In this document: positions 25,305-33,424 of the stretch, piece after piece
How the letters are laid out: each line of letters opens with the position of its first letter
Position numbering within the stretch: position 1 is the first letter of the stretch
Origin: Rhizobium gallicum bv. gallicum R602sp
GTDB taxonomy: Bacteria; Pseudomonadota; Alphaproteobacteria; Rhizobiales; Rhizobiaceae
Assembly (NCBI RefSeq): GCF_000816845.1
Contig: NZ_CP006880.1
Location: 2,402,952 to 2,466,951, forward strand
Direction: 5' to 3'
Length of the DNA stretch: 64,000 nt
The notes under the pieces: model-generated
Seen by the model: the letters and a program-made list of their open reading frames with translations, nothing else
Database searches by the model: none
Told to the model about the DNA's origin: nothing
Program-made: the position numbers and the translations under genes

Positions 25305-26385
25305 CGTTGCCCTGTCCAAACCCGGAGCTCCCATGCGCGGCTTGCTCTTTGCCCGGCGCGGGCGCAACAGGCTCGACGTTACCGATTGGCTCACCTATGG
25401 CTTCCTCGTCCTTGGACTGCTCATCATGTTCACGCCGGTTGCCTGGGTGGTCCTGTCTTCTTTCAAAACGCAAGCCAATCTGCAGGAATTTCCCCCGAGC
25501 CTTCTGCCCTATTCCAGCGAAACAGCCGCGGTTGAAGGTTTCGAGCAGCCGCTGCCGCTCTTCGACGTAACCTTGAAGGACGGCACGAAGGCGCGGCTTG
25601 CGCAGATCCGCCGTGTTGGCAGGAATGCGCAGATGATCAATCCCGACAACCCTGGTGCCGGCCGTGTCACCGTTGCCGTGACCGATGCGGTCCCCGTCCG
25701 CAAGGTGCGGCTTGCGACCGAAAACTACAGCAACCTGGTCGCAAGTTCCGGCCAGGCGATGGGCCGCTATGTCTATAACAGCCTGTTCATCACCACTGTT
25801 GCGACCATTATCACGCTGGTGATGAATTCCATGGCTGCCTTTGCGCTTTCGAAGTACCGTTTCGCAGGCAGCAGCGTCGCCTTGATCTCGATCCTGTCGA
25901 CGCTGATGATCCCGGCCACCGTGGTTCTCGTGCCGACTTACCTCATCGTTGCCGAACTCGGCCTTGTCGGAAATCTCTGGGGTGTCATCCTGCCGACCGT
26001 CGCGACGCCGACCGGCGTCTTCCTGCTACGCCAATACATGCTGACGATCCCTGACGAACTGATCGAGGCAGCGCGCATGGATCATGCGAGCGAGTGGCGC
26101 ATCTTCTGGAGGATCGTCCTGCCGCTTTCCAGCCCGGCGCTTGCCGTTGTGGCGATCTTTTCGATCCTGTCGCGCTGGAACGACTTCCTGCTGCCCTTGA
26201 TCGTGCTCAATCGCCGCGAGGTCTATACGCTGCAGCTGGCGCTTAACTCTTTCCAGAGCGAGTTCGAAGTCCGTTACGATCTGATGCTCGCCATGACGAC
26301 CCTGACGGCGCTGCCGCTTGCCTGCGCCTTCATCTTTCTGCAGCGCTACATCACCACCGGCATCGCATCCACGGGCATCAAGTGA
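25297..26385 (+). CDS. Sugar ABC transporter permease, MalG-like, with enlarged periplasmic loop
   Basis: Inner-membrane permease of 362 residues, longer than usual (about 275-300). The first helix (FLVLGLLIMFTPVAWVVLSS) is followed by some 100 residues of polar, partly strand-like sequence (from FPPSLLPYSSE to LRATENYSN-like text ending VASSGQAMGRYV) before the second helix; the normal loop is much shorter. The core then follows MalG, with the EAA loop EAARMDHASEWRIFWRIVLP and the C-terminal helix. The enlarged loop may contact the binding protein. It overlaps the preceding permease gene by eight bases. Confidence 0.92.
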   Translation: MADVALSKPGAPMRGLLFARRGRNRLDVTDWLTYGFLVLGLLIMFTPVAWVVLSSFKTQANLQEFPPSLLPYSSETAAVEGFEQPLPLFDVTLKDGTKARLAQIRRVGRNAQMINPDNPGAGRVTVAVTDAVPVRKVRLATENYSNLVASSGQAMGRYVYNSLFITTVATIITLVMNSMAAFALSKYRFAGSSVALISILSTLMIPATVVLVPTYLIVAELGLVGNLWGVILPTVATPTGVFLLRQYMLTIPDELIEAARMDHASEWRIFWRIVLPLSSPALAVVAIFSILSRWNDFLLPLIVLNRREVYTLQLALNSFQSEFEVRYDLMLAMTTLTALPLACAFIFLQRYITTGIASTGIK

Positions 26386-26394
26386 GTTTCGTTC

Positions 26395-27471
26395 ATGGCA
26401 AACCTCGTACTGGAAAATGTCAACAAATCCTTCGGCACGCTGCAGGTGATCCCCGATATCAATCTCGATATTGCGGACGGCGAATTCGTCGTCTTCGTCG
26501 GCCCGTCCGGCTGTGGAAAGTCGACGCTGCTTAGAATGATTGCTGGGCTCGAAGAGGCAACGGGCGGCGACATCCGCATTAACGGCGAAAGCGTCATCGA
26601 CACGCCGGCGGCCGATCGCGGCGTCGCCATGGTCTTCCAGTCCTACGCTCTTTATCCCCACATGACCGTTCGCCAGAACCTGAGCTTCGGACTTGAGAAT
26701 ATCCGGATGCCGAAAGACGAGATCGACCGCCGCGTTGAAGCAGCCGGCAAGCTTTTGCAGATCGACACGCTGCTCGACCGGCGCCCCCGCCAGCTGTCCG
26801 GCGGTCAGCGCCAGCGCGTCGCAATCGGTCGCGCCATCACCCGCGATCCGAAGATATTCCTCTTCGACGAGCCGCTTTCCAACCTCGATGCGGAACTGCG
26901 GGTGCTGATGCGCGTCGAGATTACAAAGCTGCACGAGCGGCTCGGCAATACGATGATCTATGTGACGCATGACCAGATCGAGGCGATGACAATGGCAGAT
27001 AAGATCGTTGTCCTTCGCAAGGGCGTCATCGAGCAGGTCGGTGCGCCGCTTGATCTTTATAATCGCCCGCACAACACTTTCGTTGCCGGCTTCATCGGCT
27101 CGCCGCGCATGAACCTCATCGAAGGGACAATCGGCACTTCGACCAACGGGACGCTCGCCTTCGAGTGCGCCGGATTGCCGGCGTTGGAATTGCCCCTTGA
27201 AGTCGGGCTTGCAGCCGGACGGAAAGCAACACTCGGTGTGCGGCCCGAAGATTTCCTGGTTGGTGAAAGCGGCTGGCCAGCCGAGGTCGCCGTTGCCGAA
27301 CAGCACGGCGCCAACAGCTATCTGCATTGCACCCTTCCAAACGGCGAGCCAATCCTGGTGCACCAGCAAGGCCAGAGCCGGGTCGCGCGCGGCGATATCC
27401 TCAACATCGCACCCCGTTCGGGCCATTGGCATCTGTTCGATGAAACCGGCCTGCGGATCAAAACCGACTGA
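26395..27471 (+). CDS. Sugar ABC transporter ATPase, MalK/UgpC-like
   Basis: Cytoplasmic ATPase of 358 residues driving the importer encoded just upstream. Walker [10 protein letters not shown] is near residues 36-44, Q-loop [12 protein letters not shown], signature LSGGQRQRV, Walker [15 protein letters not shown] and the switch His in [10 protein letters not shown]. The C-terminal third is the TOBE/OB regulatory domain typical of MalK-like proteins ([12 protein letters not shown]). It starts nine bases after the second permease and ends the operon. Confidence 0.94.
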   Translation: MANLVLENVNKSFGTLQVIPDINLDIADGEFVVFVGPSGCGKSTLLRMIAGLEEATGGDIRINGESVIDTPAADRGVAMVFQSYALYPHMTVRQNLSFGLENIRMPKDEIDRRVEAAGKLLQIDTLLDRRPRQLSGGQRQRVAIGRAITRDPKIFLFDEPLSNLDAELRVLMRVEITKLHERLGNTMIYVTHDQIEAMTMADKIVVLRKGVIEQVGAPLDLYNRPHNTFVAGFIGSPRMNLIEGTIGTSTNGTLAFECAGLPALELPLEVGLAAGRKATLGVRPEDFLVGESGWPAEVAVAEQHGANSYLHCTLPNGEPILVHQQGQSRVARGDILNIAPRSGHWHLFDETGLRIKTD

Positions 27472-27501
27472 TCCTGCCGGGACAATCCTTCGACTGAACG
27501 C

Positions 27502-28416
27502 TCAATGTCCGTCCGGTGGAACGGCATCCGGCGTGATCGTGTCCCTGAGGTTTTTCCGGTGGAAGATGAAAAGCCCTGCAACGACGATGATCGCGGCGCC
27601 GATGAGGATCTGCATGTCGGGTACGTCATCGAAAAAGATCATGCCAAGCACGATCGCCCATATGAGCAGCGTGTATTGCAGCGGCGCCAGCAGCGATGCG
27701 GGCGCAAGCTTCAGCGATCGGGTAATCAGCAGGTGGGCGCAGGAGGCGACGACGCCCAGAAGCAGCATGCCTGAGTAGTCGAGAAGTGTCGCCTGACGCC
27801 AATGGCCGATACTGAGAATGATTCCGGCAATGAGAGCTGCGATCGTCTGCCAGGTGACGAGCGTGGTGTCGCTTGTCGCGCGCAAGGAGCGGCTCATCAC
27901 CAGCGTCACCGCGAAGGCGAGACTGCCCGTCAGACCGAAAAGAGATGGCAGGGACAACATCGCAGATGATGGACGCAGCGCTACGACGACACCGGCAAAG
28001 CCGATGAAAACCGCAAGCCAGCGGCGCCAACCGATCTTCTCGCCGAGGAAAAAGTGCGAAAGCGCGGCGACATAGATCGGCCCCGCCATATAAAAGGTCA
28101 TGACATCGGCAAGCGGCAGGTAGGCGACGGCCGCATAAAACAGGCTGACATCGCAGGTCGTCATGATGACGCGCATCACCTGCTGCCCCTTATGCTCGAC
28201 ATTGAAGAGCTGCCGCGTCCCTTGCCGGATGATCATCGGACCGAGCACGATGAAGGCGCCGACCGAGCGGATCACCAGCACCTGGCCGACGGCGAAACTC
28301 GCAACCAGCCATTTGCCCATCGCATCGTTGAGCGCAAAGAGAAAATCGCCGAGCAGCATCAACAAGACGCCCGTCAGGATCACGTTCGAACTGACGGCGA
28401 CGGCACTGCGTTTCAT
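27502..28416 (-). CDS. EamA/DMT-family membrane transporter
   Basis: Inner-membrane protein of 304 residues with about ten hydrophobic helices arranged as two EamA repeats; the first repeat starts LTGVLLMLLGDFLFALNDAMGKWL, the second around LPSLFGLTGSLAFAVTLVMSR. Such proteins export metabolites or amino acids or take up small solutes; the substrate cannot be read. The gene converges with the sugar importer, ending 31 bases from its last stop, and seems unrelated to it. Confidence 0.85.
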   Translation of the reverse strand: MKRSAVAVSSNVILTGVLLMLLGDFLFALNDAMGKWLVASFAVGQVLVIRSVGAFIVLGPMIIRQGTRQLFNVEHKGQQVMRVIMTTCDVSLFYAAVAYLPLADVMTFYMAGPIYVAALSHFFLGEKIGWRRWLAVFIGFAGVVVALRPSSAMLSLPSLFGLTGSLAFAVTLVMSRSLRATSDTTLVTWQTIAALIAGIILSIGHWRQATLLDYSGMLLLGVVASCAHLLITRSLKLAPASLLAPLQYTLLIWAIVLGMIFFDDVPDMQILIGAAIIVVAGLFIFHRKNLRDTITPDAVPPDGH

Positions 28417-28510
28417 GCTGAGATTCCTTGATACGACACCGCGAGGCAGCCAGGCGCGGCTTCCGCTTTAACGGCGCCGATGTCAAGGTCAGGGTGAAGC
28501 TTAAAGCGTA

Positions 28511-29143
28511 TCAGCGGCGCGATTCAAGCGCCATGCGAACGGCAAGTCCTCCAAGGACGGTTGCCATCAGCATGCGCTGCGCCCGCATAAAGACCGGCCG
28601 TTCGCCGAGAAAAAGCGCGATGGACCCCGCAAAGAGGGCAATGAGTGCGTTGACGCTGACGCTGATCGCGATCTGCGTAAAGCCGAACGCGATCGATTGC
28701 ACAAAGACGCTGCCGACCTGCGGGTTCACGAATTGCGGCAGCAGTGAGAGATAAAGCATGGCGATCTTCGGGTTGAGCAAGCTGGTGACGAAGCCCATGG
28801 CGAAGAGCTTGCGATTGGTATCGCGCGGAAGGTCGCGAACGTGAAAGGCCGAGCGGCCGCCGGGCTTTAATGCATTCCAGGCAAGCCAGGCAAGATAGGC
28901 GGCGCCTGCCAACCGAAGCGCATCATAAGCGAGTGGCACGGCGAAGACCAATGCGGTAATCCCGAGCGCTGCCGACAGCATGTAGACGACGAAACCGAGT
29001 GCCACACCGCCAAGCGAGATCAATCCGGCCGCCTGTCCCTGGCATATCGAGCGCGATACGAGATAGATCATGTTCGGCCCGGGCGTCAGCACCATGCCGA
29101 GAGCGATAAGGGCAAAGGCAAGCAGACTTGCAAGTTCGGGCAT
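28511..29143 (-). CDS. LysE/RhtB-family exporter
   Basis: Inner-membrane exporter of about 210 residues with six hydrophobic segments. The N-terminus MPELASLLAFALIALGMVL then TPGPNMIYLVSRS carries the LysE/RhtB signature, and GLISLGGVALGFVVYMLSAALG the second helix. GGAGATCC precedes the ATG at 29143; the frame remains open upstream but the added part is basic and unlike the family. Family members export amino acids such as lysine, homoserine or threonine. Confidence 0.88.
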   Translation of the reverse strand: MPELASLLAFALIALGMVLTPGPNMIYLVSRSICQGQAAGLISLGGVALGFVVYMLSAALGITALVFAVPLAYDALRLAGAAYLAWLAWNALKPGGRSAFHVRDLPRDTNRKLFAMGFVTSLLNPKIAMLYLSLLPQFVNPQVGSVFVQSIAFGFTQIAISVSVNALIALFAGSIALFLGERPVFMRAQRMLMATVLGGLAVRMALESRR

Positions 29144-29261
29144 GACGGATCTCCGGCTCGATCGCCTAGTGATGAAGGAGCCCCTGGCACGCCGCAAGAG
29201 TGGAATTGTACGGATGACAATTTTGAAGCCGCGGCAACTGCCGCCCACGGCGCAGCCCTTG

Positions 29262-29906
29262 TCAGAGCGGAGTTTTCATCGACCGGATCAAGCGCAAGCT
29301 GCGTCGGACTGCAGTTGCGGCGGCACCGAGAAGCACGATCCAAAGCCCGAGCCAAAGGACATGGTTATGCAGATCCCAGTAAGGTTCGCCGATCGAAACG
29401 ACAGCAGCCACGGTGACGACCGCCATGCGGTGCTGCTTGGCCATCGGGCCTGAAAAATCACTGCCGTGGCCCGTGGCCCGGCCAAGCTCGCGCACATAGG
29501 CGGTCAGAACTGCGAATGCTGCAGCCGCCCAGCCAAGGCCGGGATGGCCGATGCCAAGACCGATGCCGGCAAAAATCAGCATGTCGGCGGCGCGATCTGG
29601 AAATTCGTTCCAGAACGGCCCGTCGGCTTCTGCCTTGCCCCCTTCGACTGCCACCATGCCGTCAAAGAGATTGCACAGAAGCCTCACCTGGCAAAAAAAC
29701 GCCGCAAGAGCGAGAAGGACCATGCGCGAATAGCTAGCGTCGCGTCCGGCGACGAAGAACAGGAGACCGGCGATGAAGGCGGCGGCGATGCTTGCCTGCG
29801 ATATCTGGTTCGGCGTGACGGATCTCGCCGCGATCTTCTGCGCGATCGCCTTTGCCCACCAGCTGTTCCGGCTGTTCAACGGCCGGCGATCTTCAGTGTC
29901 CGTCAT
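29262..29906 (-). CDS. CDP-alcohol phosphatidyltransferase-family protein, YnbA-like
   Basis: Inner-membrane enzyme of about 214 residues expected to transfer a phosphatidyl group from CDP-diacylglycerol to an alcohol. The active-site region reads LCNLFDGMVAVEGGK and then NEFPDRAAD. Compared with the family pattern D-x2-DG-x2-AR-x8-G-x3-D-x3-D, the first Asp is Asn and the Arg is replaced, while the DG and the last D-x3-D pair remain. This resembles the E. coli YnbA subgroup. The ATG at 29906 overlaps the preceding stop as TGATG. It is the last gene of a four-gene lipid cassette; the alcohol acceptor is unknown. Confidence 0.82.
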   Translation of the reverse strand: MTDTEDRRPLNSRNSWWAKAIAQKIAARSVTPNQISQASIAAAFIAGLLFFVAGRDASYSRMVLLALAAFFCQVRLLCNLFDGMVAVEGGKAEADGPFWNEFPDRAADMLIFAGIGLGIGHPGLGWAAAAFAVLTAYVRELGRATGHGSDFSGPMAKQHRMAVVTVAAVVSIGEPYWDLHNHVLWLGLWIVLLGAAATAVRRSLRLIRSMKTPL

Positions 29907-30295
29907 CACTTACCTTTTCCGGTCAAAAGAGAATAGTTGTAAATCGCCGCATAGCTTGTGGAGACGGCAAGCGGCACCGCAACGGTCCTAAATATTTCGG
30001 GTGTTGCGGCGAGTGCGTGGATGGCGATGAGAATGCTTGCAGAACCGAGGCAGGCGATGAGAGGCGGCGCAACGAATGCGGCAGAGCCTTTGAAGCGCTT
30101 CGAAAATCGTTCGACCGCCGATTTCAAGTACAAAGTGAGGCAGGCAGACAGCGCGCCCTGAACGACGCCGGCAAGCAGCATGCGCGGCAGCGGATGGACG
30201 CGATTGGCAAACAGCGCCCAGCCTCCCATGGCGAGAAAGGCGAAGGTCACATGAACGGTGCTGCTGCGTCCAAGCCGTGCGACCCAACCACTCAT
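29906..30295 (-). CDS. Small four-helix membrane protein of unknown function in lipid cassette
   Basis: Protein of 129 residues from MSGWVARLGRSST with about four hydrophobic segments (VTFAFLAMGGWALFA, LLAGVVQGALSACLTLYL, VAPPLIACLGSASILIAIHAL, VPLAVSTSYAAIYNYSLL). I do not recognise a catalytic motif. Its ATG overlaps the stop of the CdsA-like gene by four bases and its stop overlaps the start of the phosphatidyltransferase gene by one, so all are translated together. It may be a subunit or flippase-like partner of the lipid enzymes; this is context only. The frame is open upstream inside the CdsA-like gene. Confidence 0.75.
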   Translation of the reverse strand: MSGWVARLGRSSTVHVTFAFLAMGGWALFANRVHPLPRMLLAGVVQGALSACLTLYLKSAVERFSKRFKGSAAFVAPPLIACLGSASILIAIHALAATPEIFRTVAVPLAVSTSYAAIYNYSLLTGKGK

Positions 30296-31242
30296 GTCAG
30301 CGACCACCAGTAGCGGACAAGATGAAAGAAGATCGGCGCCGAAAACACCACGGAATCGAGCCGGTCGATCAATCCGCCGTGACCCTCGATGAGATTGCCC
30401 CAATCCTTCACGCCTCGGTCGCGCTTGATAGCCGACATCACCAGACCGCCGAAGAAACCCATTAGCGTGATGACCAGAGAAAGCAGGCCCGCCTGCAAGG
30501 GCGTAAACGGTGTGATCCACCAGAGCGACGCCCCGATCAAAGTCGCACTGGCGACACCGCCCGCAAAGCCCTCAACGGTTTTCGACGGCGAGAGTTTCGG
30601 GGCAATCTTCGTTCGCCCGAAAAGCTTGCCCCAGACATACTGCAAGACGTCGCTGAGCTGCACGACGATGACCAAAAATGCGATGAGAAGAACGTTGCGC
30701 TCCTCATAGCCGGGGATGTTCAAGGTCAGCAGCGCCGGCACGTGCGAAGCGCAGAAGACGCAGATCATCAGGGCCCATTGCACTTCGGCAATGCGGATGA
30801 GGAACCGTTCGGTATCGCCCCGTAGCACCGAAATGATCGGCATCAGCAAAAACGCGTAAACCGGTACGAAGATCGAGTAGATCCCGTACTCTTCAGCCCA
30901 CAGCAAATAATACTGAATGGGGAGCACCACGAAGAAGGCCGAGGCAAGCGCCCAGTGATCGGCCCGCTTCGTGTTTGTCAGCGTGATGAATTCGCGAAGT
31001 GCCGCAAAGGAGCAGAAGGCGAAAAGAATGATGACACCGGCGCGACCCGCCAGAAACGCGACGCCGATGAAGATCACCATGATCCACCAGGCCTTGATGC
31101 GTGCATTCAGGTTCTCGACGGCGCTATTGGAGCCATCCGGCGAAAGACGCCGATGCAGGACATAGCCAACCAGCGAGGCAAAGATCAGCACGGCGAAAAT
31201 GCCGAGCACGAGCGTAATAAGATCGGACCGCGCGTCGTTCAT
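30292..31242 (-). CDS. Phosphatidate cytidylyltransferase-like protein, CdsA/YnbB family
   Basis: Inner-membrane protein of 316 residues that would make CDP-diacylglycerol from phosphatidic acid and CTP. It has about eight hydrophobic helices and the CDS signature near the C-terminus: SAIKRDRGVKDWGNLIEGHG then GLIDRLDS, preceded by LSPSKTVEGFAGG. Both ends overlap neighbours by four bases (ATGA). Being beside a YnbA-like transferase rather than cell-envelope housekeeping genes, it is more likely the YnbB-type accessory enzyme than the essential CdsA. Confidence 0.9.
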   Translation of the reverse strand: MNDARSDLITLVLGIFAVLIFASLVGYVLHRRLSPDGSNSAVENLNARIKAWWIMVIFIGVAFLAGRAGVIILFAFCSFAALREFITLTNTKRADHWALASAFFVVLPIQYYLLWAEEYGIYSIFVPVYAFLLMPIISVLRGDTERFLIRIAEVQWALMICVFCASHVPALLTLNIPGYEERNVLLIAFLVIVVQLSDVLQYVWGKLFGRTKIAPKLSPSKTVEGFAGGVASATLIGASLWWITPFTPLQAGLLSLVITLMGFFGGLVMSAIKRDRGVKDWGNLIEGHGGLIDRLDSVVFSAPIFFHLVRYWWSLT

Positions 31243-31892
31243 TCACTGCCGCCTGAATGTCTTGGAGAAAGGGAAATCAAGGCGGCCCTCGCCCTTGCCA
31301 GGAAGCCGTCCTTGGTCTCGCCGGGTTCAAGCCGTATCGGGCTGCCGAAGGTTACCGTGCAGATCAGGGGAATTGGCACGATCTCGCCTTTTGGCATGAC
31401 GCGATTGAGATTGTTGATCCAGACCGGCACCAGATCGATCCCCGGGCGAGCTGCGGCAAGATGGAAGAGGCCGCTCTTGAAGGGCAAAAGCGGCTCGTCG
31501 GTCTGGTTGCGCGTGCCCTCCGGAAACAGGATCAGCGACGAGCCGGCATCGATTGCCGCCGCCATCTGCTCGACCGGATCCTGCGTGCGCCTTTCACGGT
31601 CGCGCTCGATCAGCACGGCATTGAACACTTCGCGGCCAATGAACGTGGTAAGCGGCGATCTCAGCCAGTAGTCTGCGCCGGCCACAGGCCTTGCTTGCCC
31701 GCGCAGACGCGGCGGCAGGACCGTCCAGATCAGAATGAAATCGCCGTGGCTCGAATGGTTGGCAAAATAGACGCAGCGCCGGGGTGGCAAACCGTCATTC
31801 GCCCAGATCGCCCGCACAGCCGTGATCGCGCGGGCAAACAGCACGATAGCGATCGCGACAGGCTTTGCGATCAGGCCTTCCATCTGCTTCAT
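31239..31892 (-). CDS. 1-acyl-glycerol-3-phosphate acyltransferase-like protein (PlsC family)
   Basis: Membrane-associated acyltransferase of about 217 residues, first gene of the lipid cassette. One N-terminal hydrophobic segment (VAIAIVLFARAITAV) precedes the catalytic H-x4-D motif in ANHSSHGDF; the acceptor-binding motif FPEGTRNQ follows. It would add an acyl chain to lysophosphatidic acid, supplying the CdsA-like enzyme encoded next. The ATG at 31892 has GGAAGTGAG upstream; another ATG at 31910 is in frame. Stop and next start overlap as ATGA. Confidence 0.88.
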   Translation of the reverse strand: MKQMEGLIAKPVAIAIVLFARAITAVRAIWANDGLPPRRCVYFANHSSHGDFILIWTVLPPRLRGQARPVAGADYWLRSPLTTFIGREVFNAVLIERDRERRTQDPVEQMAAAIDAGSSLILFPEGTRNQTDEPLLPFKSGLFHLAAARPGIDLVPVWINNLNRVMPKGEIVPIPLICTVTFGSPIRLEPGETKDGFLARARAALISLSPRHSGGSE

Positions 31893-31997
31893 CGAGCTCA
31901 CTTCCCGCATTCAGGATTGCAGGAACGTAGCTGCGTTTTGGACAAATCGGAAGACGGTTGGAAAGCCGGATAAAGATTTCCACATGCAGCGGGCGGA

Positions 31998-33299
31998 TTA
32001 CGCCGTCGGCTCTTCACCTTCTACAGGTTCCGGCGAGAGGAGGATCTTGTCGACGCGGCGGCCGTCAAGATCGATGACCTCGAAGCGCCAGCCATCCTTC
32101 ACGAAGCTTTCGCCGAGATCCGGCAGGTGTTTCAACTCTTCCAGCACAAGGCCGGCGACGGTCTGGAATTCAATGTCATCCGCCAGCTTGAAGTTCATGA
32201 ATTCGGCGAACTCGTCGATCGGCGTCCAGCCGGAAACAAGATAGGAGCCGTCGCCGCGGCGAACGATTGCCTGCTCGTCAGTAGGTCCCTCCTGCAGTGC
32301 GCCCATGATCGCTTCCATGATGTCGCCGGAAGAGACAATGCCCTCGAAGTGGCCATATTCGTCGTAGACGAGCACCATGTGGACCGGTGATTTGCGGATT
32401 GCCTGGATGACATGCGTTGCCGTCGAAAGGTCTGAGATCACCGGAACTTCATGGGCAAGCGACTGGATGTCTGCATGGCCATGCGCATCGAGTGCATCGT
32501 AAAAGTCCTTCACGAAGAGCACGCCAAGCACCTCGTCAGAACTGTTACGGCGCACAGGCAGGCGCGAGCGGCGGGTTTGGTGCAGCTGCTTGCGAATGTC
32601 TTCGATGCTGTCTTCGATGTCTACGACTTCGACGTCGCGGCGAGGAGTCATCAAGGCTCTCGCCGTGCGGTCGGCAAGGCGCATGACGCCGGATATCATC
32701 GCCGATTCCTCGCTCTCGATCACGCCGGCACTCTGCGCCTCGGCGAGCACCGTCTTGATCTCTTCGTCGGTGACGCCCTCGCTGCCCTTTCCTGACTGAC
32801 CAAGAAGCGTAAGCACAAGCTTGCCGGACGCGTCGAGAAGCCAGACGAGCGGCAAGGCAAGCTTGGAAAGCAGGGCCATGGCCGGAGCAACTTTGCTTGC
32901 CACCACTTCAGGTTCGCGAAGCGCAATCTGCTTCGGAACCAGTTCGCCGATTATCAGCGAAAGATAGGTAATGGCAACGACCACCGTGCCGACGCCAAGC
33001 GCATCGGAGACGGCGGGGGAAGCGCCCTGTGCGCTAAGCCAGGCCGAAAGACGGCCGCCCAGCGTTGCGCCTGAAAAGGCACCCGAGAGAACGCCGACGA
33101 GTGTAATCCCAATCTGAACGGTTGAGAGAAAGCGGCCGGGATGTTCGGCAAGTTTGATGGCTTGGGCAGCCCCGCCGCTCCCATGATCGGCCAGGACCCT
33201 CAGACGGGCGGGACGTGATGAAACGACGGCAAGTTCGGACATTGCGAGCACACCGTTCAAGATAGTGAGCAGCACAACGATTATGATTTCCAGAAACAA
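31998..33299 (-). CDS. CNNM/CorC-HlyC family membrane protein with CBS pair
   Basis: Inner-membrane protein of about 433 residues in the hemolysin C / CNNM / CorB-type group, linked to magnesium or divalent-metal export. Order: CNNM (DUF21) membrane domain to about residue 190 (FLEIIIVVLLTILNGVLAMS opening), paired CBS domains (MTPRRDVEVVDIEDSIED, then VFVKDFYDAL), and a C-terminal CorC_HlyC domain (GDGSYLVSGWTPIDEF). I chose the TTG at 33299 because AAAGG lies six bases upstream and the frame before it is unlike the family. The substrate is not certain. Confidence 0.87.
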   Translation of the reverse strand: MFLEIIIVVLLTILNGVLAMSELAVVSSRPARLRVLADHGSGGAAQAIKLAEHPGRFLSTVQIGITLVGVLSGAFSGATLGGRLSAWLSAQGASPAVSDALGVGTVVVAITYLSLIIGELVPKQIALREPEVVASKVAPAMALLSKLALPLVWLLDASGKLVLTLLGQSGKGSEGVTDEEIKTVLAEAQSAGVIESEESAMISGVMRLADRTARALMTPRRDVEVVDIEDSIEDIRKQLHQTRRSRLPVRRNSSDEVLGVLFVKDFYDALDAHGHADIQSLAHEVPVISDLSTATHVIQAIRKSPVHMVLVYDEYGHFEGIVSSGDIMEAIMGALQEGPTDEQAIVRRGDGSYLVSGWTPIDEFAEFMNFKLADDIEFQTVAGLVLEELKHLPDLGESFVKDGWRFEVIDLDGRRVDKILLSPEPVEGEEPTA

Positions 33300-33341
33300 A
33301 AGAAGCCTTTGAGATTGACAGCGATGCCTCAAAATAGGGCC

Positions 33342-33401
33342 AAAGCGCCGACAATGAAAGCAAGGCTTGCATTTGCTTCGGCGATTTTTGCTCGGCGCTT
33401 T
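33342..33401 (-). terminator. Long stem-loop between the beta-propeller gene and the CorC-like gene
   Basis: AAAGCGCCGA (33342-33351) pairs with TCGGCGCTTT (33392-33401) over ten bases with 40 bases between, including an inner GCAAG/CTTGC dyad. It lies just past the stop of the minus-strand beta-propeller gene. The T-run that would mark Rho-independent termination is weak, so this may be only a structured 3' end. Confidence 0.3.
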
Positions 33402-33424
33402 TGAATGATTGGGCGCTGACGCCC

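Noticed and set aside
26026-27432. A 468-residue open frame antisense to the sugar ATPase
   Set aside because: The opposite strand has a complete MalK-like ATPase with all motifs; this frame has none.
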